The notes below the pieces were generated by a model, which was given only the letters and a program-made list of their open reading frames with translations, did no database searches and was not told the DNA's origin. A DNA stretch of 64,000 nucleotides from Legionella sp. PATHC035 (GTDB taxonomy: Bacteria > Pseudomonadota > Gammaproteobacteria > Legionellales > Legionellaceae): contig NZ_JAPHOT010000001.1 in the NCBI RefSeq assembly GCF_026191115.1, positions 2,361,501 to 2,425,500 of the forward strand. Reading direction: 5' to 3'. Shown here piece after piece: positions 59,427-64,000 of this stretch. The position numbers and the translations under genes are program-made. Positions within the stretch are counted from its first letter, which is position 1; each line of letters opens with the position of its first letter.

Positions 59427-61190
59427 ATGCAAAAAAAAATTGAAGAAGTAAAAAATGAAAAAGCAGGAATGAGTATTAATGCAAGTTCTCAAGAACCAGA
59501 AAACCAACAAATAGTAATCCATGTTACTGATGCGGCTCATGCTTCTGAGGATCAATTAGATCCGGTCTCATTGGAAGAGCAAAAAGAAGATGAAGCTTTA
59601 ATTACGCCAATTAATGATTCTGAGGATGCAGATGAGGTTGCATATGGACTTTGGGATGTTTTTAAATCGCTAAGTTCGCTTTCTGTGCCAATGGCGCTTT
59701 CATTTACTTTTAGCTTTGAGATTTTTTTAATTGTTGTTTTGCTTAATGCACTCAGTGAAAATGAAGATGAAGCCGCTTCAGCCACATTAATTTCCACGAT
59801 GATCAATACCCTTTTAGTCGTTGGTATGGCTCCTTTGTTCTCCATGAGTGTGGTTGCCAGTAATAAAATTGGTGAACTTACCGAAGCTGAAAAAGAAGGG
59901 GAGACCAACGAATTAGTCTTGCAAGAAAAGCGTGATTATATAGCGGGCATCAGTCGTAATGGTCTTTGGCTTTCTGCCGTCCTCACCCCGCCGATTATGG
60001 CTGGCATGATCTTTTCCAAACCGATATTAACTACTCTTTTTGGACAGAATGATCAGGTCGCAGAGATTACCCAGCATTTTTTACGCGTTTATTCACCGGC
60101 AGTAGCTGGGGTGTTGACGCGAATATCTACAGAACAAATGATGTTTAGTTTTGGACGTTCTAAACCTGCTATGTTTATGGGGTTTGCAAGTCTTTTAGTG
60201 GGGACAGGCATTTCTTCCTGGCTCGGATTTGGTGGTTTAGGAATGCCCAAGATGAGAGGAGATGGCGTTGCCATTGGTTATGTCATTGAAGCTTATCTCA
60301 CTTCTTTAGCCTATGCTCTGTACCTAGCAAAACATAAAGATTTTAGTCAGTACGAATTTTTCAAGATTTTTAAAAAATTTTCCGGCCAGTTTGCACAACT
60401 TAAAGAGCTGTTGGCGATTGGTGGTTCGATTACTCTTTCTGTTGCAAGTGAAATGGCGATGTCTCTCTCAGTAAGCATCCTCTCAGGTATGTTGGGAACT
60501 AAGGAACAATCCGCCATCACTGATTTAAATCAGTATATATTCTTTAATTTCTTACTTTTAGCGGGGTTTGGGCAGGGTAATTCGCAAGAACTGAATCGAC
60601 TGATTGGTGCTAGAAAATACGAAAATGCAAGCCGTATGGGGAAATATGGATTATTAACTACTCTGACGTACACTGCTCCTGTTCCTATATTTTTTGCAGT
60701 GATGCCCGGTGTCCTGGTAATGGGAAATAATCCTGGGGAAGTAAAAGAGATGCTTAAATATTTGGCGCCCATGATGTCGGCTGGAGTCATTTTGGATTCG
60801 GCACGTTATAATCTTTTACAACAGTTAAGGGTTTTGAAGGATCTTAAAGGTTCAACTATGATTTCAGTTGCCGCGTTATCTCTGGGAATAACGGGATCGG
60901 CACTTCTTGGACTTAAAACCAAACTTGGGATTTATGGTGTAGCGGCAGGTTATACTGGAGGAGTTATTATCGCTCTTCCTGGATTAGCCTATAGATGGCG
61001 CAATCGCATCAATGCTGAAAAAATACAAGAAATTGCTGAAGAAACGCCTCCTGTAATTATGTCCTCTGCCAATTGTGTGGATGGTTTTTTTAGTCGTTTG
61101 CTCAAGTTGAAATATAAAGATGAAAACGAGAATTTGTTGGAGCATAAAGGAAAAACATATAATGCGATGGATAAAGCGCTAACTGTTTAA
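59427..61190 (+). CDS. MATE family efflux protein with long acidic N-terminus
   Basis: The 587-residue protein has AAAGGAA seven bases before its ATG. The first ~75 residues are soluble and acidic (DQLDPVSLEEQKEDEALITPINDSEDADE), not usual for MATE transporters. Twelve hydrophobic segments follow, with the MATE landmarks FGQNDQVAEITQHFLRVYSPAVAG and GQGNSQELNRLIGARKYENASRMGK. The C-terminal tail of about 60 residues is also soluble (GFFSRLLKLKYKDENENLLEHKGKTYN). MATE proteins export cationic compounds using Na+ or H+. The extra ends may be regulatory or, speculatively, a translocation signal. A HIT gene follows 30 bases later. Confidence 0.88.
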   Translation: MQKKIEEVKNEKAGMSINASSQEPENQQIVIHVTDAAHASEDQLDPVSLEEQKEDEALITPINDSEDADEVAYGLWDVFKSLSSLSVPMALSFTFSFEIFLIVVLLNALSENEDEAASATLISTMINTLLVVGMAPLFSMSVVASNKIGELTEAEKEGETNELVLQEKRDYIAGISRNGLWLSAVLTPPIMAGMIFSKPILTTLFGQNDQVAEITQHFLRVYSPAVAGVLTRISTEQMMFSFGRSKPAMFMGFASLLVGTGISSWLGFGGLGMPKMRGDGVAIGYVIEAYLTSLAYALYLAKHKDFSQYEFFKIFKKFSGQFAQLKELLAIGGSITLSVASEMAMSLSVSILSGMLGTKEQSAITDLNQYIFFNFLLLAGFGQGNSQELNRLIGARKYENASRMGKYGLLTTLTYTAPVPIFFAVMPGVLVMGNNPGEVKEMLKYLAPMMSAGVILDSARYNLLQQLRVLKDLKGSTMISVAALSLGITGSALLGLKTKLGIYGVAAGYTGGVIIALPGLAYRWRNRINAEKIQEIAEETPPVIMSSANCVDGFFSRLLKLKYKDENENLLEHKGKTYNAMDKALTV

Positions 61191-61221
61191 ATGATCCATG
61201 GGGATGAATAGGGATATAAAA

Positions 61222-61644
61222 ATGACAGTTGAATGTGTTATTGATTTGATTGTGGCAAAAAAAGAAAAATCTTTTATTGTTTTCGAAGACGAGGGCTTCA
61301 TTGCCTTTTTGGACTCTCGTCCGCTTTTCCCGGGGCATACTTTATTAGCCCCAAAGATGCATATTGAAACATTATATGATCTGCCAGACTCGATGTTATC
61401 CCCGCTCTTTTCATTAACACAAAGAATTGGCAGCGCGGTTGAAAAAGCAATGGGCGCGGCAGGAAGTTTTATTGCAATAAATAACACCATCAGTCAAAGC
61501 ATACCCCATCTTCATATCCATATTGTTCCCAGAAACAAACACGATGGGCTGAAGGGCTTTTTTTGGCCACGAACTCATTATAGGGATGAACATCATAGGC
61601 TTGAAGTGCAAGAAAAAATTAGAAACCAGTTGCATTCTCATTAG
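61222..61644 (+). CDS. HIT family nucleotide hydrolase/transferase
   Basis: The product is 140 residues from the ATG at 61222, with AGGGA eight bases upstream; an ATG seven codons earlier is less likely. The HIT motif is SIPHLHIHIVPR (HxHxHxx). The fold also shows FEDEGFIAFLDSRPLFPGHTLLAPKMH and FIAINNTISQS. HIT proteins bind nucleotides and hydrolyse AMP-lysine or dinucleotide-type substrates. Length is usual for the Fhit/HINT-like bacterial group. It sits 31 bases after the MATE gene and could share its transcript. Confidence 0.93.
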   Translation: MTVECVIDLIVAKKEKSFIVFEDEGFIAFLDSRPLFPGHTLLAPKMHIETLYDLPDSMLSPLFSLTQRIGSAVEKAMGAAGSFIAINNTISQSIPHLHIHIVPRNKHDGLKGFFWPRTHYRDEHHRLEVQEKIRNQLHSH

Positions 61645-61740
61645 TTGTTTCTCTTGCAATAGAGGATCATTGCTATATGATAAAGATGTTAATAGACATC
61701 CCAGCGATTCAGCTCTTGAACGAACATTTAAGGGATAACC

Positions 61741-62307
61741 ATGCGCTTTCTAACCATTTTACTAGGATGTTACATCATGACCTCTAATACCGCAGCAGCT
61801 GATTCACCTAAACTCAATGACAATGCCTATGATTATTCCTTTCATACATTACGTGGGCATGAACTATTACCCCTATCATCATTCAGAGGAAAGGTATTAA
61901 TGATTGTCAATACGGCCTCAAAATGTGGTTTTACCCCTCAATATGCGCGTTTAGAGAAGCTTTACGAACACTATAAAGATCGTGGTTTAGTCATTTTGGG
62001 CGTTCCGTCAAATGACTTCGGCGGTCAAGAACCTGGGACTGAGCAAGAAATTGCAAGTTTTTGCCAGGTCAATTATGGGGTTACTTTTCCAATGACTGCA
62101 AAAGAGGTGGTTTCAGGCAAAAATGCACATCCATTTTATCTTTGGGCTAGAGAGAAATTAGGCTTTGGCACGGCACCAAAATGGAATTTCCATAAATACC
62201 TCATTAATCGGAAAGGGGAGTTAATTGATTATTTCTATTCAACGACCTCTCCTGAGGCTGGACGATTGGTCAAAGTTGTTGAAAAGGCTCTTGACGAAAA
62301 AGCTTAA
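61741..62307 (+). CDS. glutathione peroxidase family protein, exported
   Basis: The 188-residue protein has AAGGGATAACC before its ATG and a signal-like start (MRFLTILLGCYIMTSNTAAADS). The peroxidatic Cys lies in NTASKCGFTPQYARLEKL, with Gln and Trp partners in FGGQEPGT and KWNFHKYLI. Cys replaces the selenocysteine of animal enzymes. The protein reduces hydrogen or lipid peroxides, usually with thioredoxin or glutathione as donor. If the N-terminus is a true signal peptide it acts in the periplasm. Followed by the REP-like cluster. Confidence 0.93.
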   Translation: MRFLTILLGCYIMTSNTAAADSPKLNDNAYDYSFHTLRGHELLPLSSFRGKVLMIVNTASKCGFTPQYARLEKLYEHYKDRGLVILGVPSNDFGGQEPGTEQEIASFCQVNYGVTFPMTAKEVVSGKNAHPFYLWAREKLGFGTAPKWNFHKYLINRKGELIDYFYSTTSPEAGRLVKVVEKALDEKA

Positions 62308-62314
62308 TGAAAGA

Positions 62315-62499
62315 CCCTCATCCGCCCTAGCGGGCACCTTCCTCCCTAGGGGAGAAGGGATTTGGGGTACTATAAAAATCCTTTTTCCTGTTTCGAGATG
62401 AGACGTTGTCGCGTTATAAAATCCTCCCCCCGTTTCGGGAGAGAAATTGACGCTTTATAAATCCCCTCTCCCGTTTCGGGAGAGGGGCTGGGGTGAGGG
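62315..62499. repeat. REP-like element cluster
   Basis: One CCCTCATCCGCCCT...GAGAAGGG hairpin unit (62315-62359) is followed by three copies, one degenerate, of an AAATCC-CTCCCGTTTCGGGAGAG-type hairpin ending in GGGGTGAGGG. Same family as 14167-14411. It lies between the glutathione peroxidase and efflux lipoprotein genes and may end both transcripts. Confidence 0.75.
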
Positions 62500-62541
62500 A
62501 AAAAGAGTTTAAAAAAACAGGTTGCATCAAATTACCTAATA

Positions 62542-63966
62542 TTAAGCAACATCATACCCTCCGGCCACTTCATCATATACCTGGACAATACTATCAAGTA
62601 ATTGCGCTTTTTCTTGAATTAAACTCAATTTACTACGATCAAGATTAATTTTGGCATTGATTACATTGCGATAGTCTCTGGCTCCTGCTTTATATTGTGC
62701 TAAAGCGACAGCATATGCTTTTTTTGCTGCCCAATAGCCTTTTTGAATTTGCACATAGGATAAATGGTTTTTCTGTTCATTCGTAAGCGCATCATCGACA
62801 TCTGCAAATGCGGAATGCAGCGTACTCAAATACTCATAATAAGTTGCTTTGAATCCAGCTTTAGTTGATTTGATGTCTTCATAGGAACTGGCATTGAAAA
62901 TTTTGGTTGATGCAGCAGCTTGGGCAACCCAAATATTGGTGCTCACTTTTAAAATGTTTCTTAAATCAATGGAGGCACCTCCAATTAAACTGGTTAATGC
63001 GATGGTTGGAAAAAAAGCCGAATAAGCCATTCCAATTTGTGCTTGAGCTATTTTTAAATTATTTAAAGCAATCATAATGTCTGGGCGATTTTTCAAAACC
63101 GATGAGGGTAAGGATTGAGGAATCAAATGATTTAAGTTCAACGAAAGTACGCTTCGATGCGTCGTAATCGGGCCAGGATTTTGGTTCAATAAGAGGCGGA
63201 TGGTATTCTCATTTTGCGCGATGACACTTTCAATTTGAGGAATCTTGGCTTCTTCCTGGGACAGCTGTTGATCAATGTTGATTGGTACTTCAATATTGCT
63301 GGCGCCTTTCTTGAAACGAACCTGTTCCAGTTGATGCAGTTTCCTTAAATCACGAAGCAGTTCTTTCTCAACAGCCAGTTGTTCTCGTTGACTTAGGAGC
63401 ATAAAGTAGGCGCCACTCATTTGGCTGATAATCCCCAACTTTGTTGATTGAGCCTGGGCTTGCTCCATGGCTAATGAGGCTTTGGCTGATTTGATATTAT
63501 AAATATTATTTAAGATGTTCACGGTGTATTTTGGAGTAAAGCCAGTGTAGTATCCTCTAAATCTCAGGTGAGAAAGATTTGAAAAAAAAGGATTATTCGC
63601 CAATTGACCTCTGGGGGTCACATGGGAATTCCAAGTTCCGCCAGAAAAACCTGTCGCGGTCGCATCGAGTGTGGGGATCCATGCATATTGTGCTGCTTTA
63701 AGTTGAGCTTGTGCTTGCTCTATCGTTGCATATGACCTTTTAATTGTATCATTACATCTTAAGGCCTGCATAATCAGCTGATTAAGTTCGGGATCATGCA
63801 GTTTGTTCCACCATGCGACTCGACTTAGGTCGCTTTTATTATCGATGTATTTTATTCCACTACGCGAATTTTTAGGATAATTTACTTTTTCAGGAACAAG
63901 GCAGTTTTTGCAACAACCTGCAAGCAAAATGGCGGATAGATTCAATAAGATAATTTTTATTTTCAT
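62542..63966 (-). CDS. outer membrane efflux lipoprotein (TolC/NodT family)
   Basis: The 474-residue precursor has a lipobox, LSAILLAGCC, with Cys at about 18. Two TolC-type halves follow with the helical repeats AQLKAAQYAWIPTLDATATG, LKSAKASLAMEQAQ-like and the second-half LPSSVLKNRPDIMIALNNLKIAQAQIGMAYSAFFPTIAL, then AVALAQYKAGARDYRNVINAKINLDRSKLSL. It forms the outer membrane channel of a tripartite pump. The matching RND pump and adaptor would normally be upstream, beyond the right edge of the window. Lengths and motifs match the NodT branch. Confidence 0.93.
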   Translation of the reverse strand: MKIKIILLNLSAILLAGCCKNCLVPEKVNYPKNSRSGIKYIDNKSDLSRVAWWNKLHDPELNQLIMQALRCNDTIKRSYATIEQAQAQLKAAQYAWIPTLDATATGFSGGTWNSHVTPRGQLANNPFFSNLSHLRFRGYYTGFTPKYTVNILNNIYNIKSAKASLAMEQAQAQSTKLGIISQMSGAYFMLLSQREQLAVEKELLRDLRKLHQLEQVRFKKGASNIEVPINIDQQLSQEEAKIPQIESVIAQNENTIRLLLNQNPGPITTHRSVLSLNLNHLIPQSLPSSVLKNRPDIMIALNNLKIAQAQIGMAYSAFFPTIALTSLIGGASIDLRNILKVSTNIWVAQAAASTKIFNASSYEDIKSTKAGFKATYYEYLSTLHSAFADVDDALTNEQKNHLSYVQIQKGYWAAKKAYAVALAQYKAGARDYRNVINAKINLDRSKLSLIQEKAQLLDSIVQVYDEVAGGYDVA

Positions 63967-64000
63967 AATGGTGCCAATTTAATCTAAATTTAATTAGGGT

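Noticed and set aside
61870..61960. Selenocysteine in the glutathione peroxidase
   Set aside because: The peroxidatic codon is TGT (Cys), not TGA.

Overview
The window looks like chromosomal accessory DNA of a Legionella species. It is AT-rich and dense in secreted, ankyrin, PLC-like, Wip-like phosphatase and PARG-like proteins typical of that genus. It also carries regulatory sites of the Legionella kind: a LetA (GacA-type) box, and PmrA-type tandem TTAA boxes in front of putative Dot/Icm effectors. The species cannot be named from sequence alone. No rRNA, tRNA, CRISPR array, phage or intact insertion sequence was seen.

Layout. 1-2.1 kb: a cut-off gene, then on the minus strand a small RNA that looks like a member of the RsmX/Y/Z (CsrA-sequestering) family, with a LetA box upstream and a strong terminator, then a beta-rich hypothetical. 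2.3-6.2 kb: arylamine N-acetyltransferase, a LysR regulator divergent from an LrgA/LrgB pair, and a small HTH protein. 6.2-9.6 kb: three small membrane proteins and a PARG-like ADP-ribose hydrolase. 10-11.4 kb: a secreted peptide, then a thiamine locus in which a TPP riboswitch controls a SemiSWEET transporter and thiamine pyrophosphokinase. 11.6-17.8 kb: an ankyrin protein behind a PmrA box, a secreted protein, an MFS exporter and a tail-to-tail pair of Legionella-type paralogues. 18-25 kb: a VirK-like protein, an MltA-like transglycosylase with an amidase, a flavin monooxygenase, a class A beta-lactamase-like enzyme and a secreted protein.

25-35 kb holds a Wip-like phosphatase, MAPEG and alpha/beta-hydrolase genes, many small exported proteins, a CatB-type acetyltransferase, an SDR, a protein built from 18-residue repeats and a pirin. 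35-39.5 kb holds malic enzyme, a FixL/FixJ-like pair whose regulator has lost its DNA-binding domain, and a metaxin/FAXC-like GST. 39.7-46.5 kb is a compact effector-like island: a four-segment membrane protein and two phospholipase C-like paralogues around an unknown gene, with PmrA-type boxes before two of them. 46.5-64 kb is more housekeeping: a secreted glycosidase-like protein, an Mg2+ P-type ATPase, an OafA-type acyltransferase, ThpR, an M17 aminopeptidase, an APC permease with an amino-acid binding protein, PEBP, MATE, HIT, glutathione peroxidase and a TolC-family lipoprotein.

How it fits together. The sRNA would act in the LetA/S-CsrA switch between replicative and transmissive phases. 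The PmrA-boxed genes would be Dot/Icm substrates under PmrA. The thiamine locus is a self-contained salvage unit with translational feedback. All functions are inferred from motifs read by eye; no database search was run.
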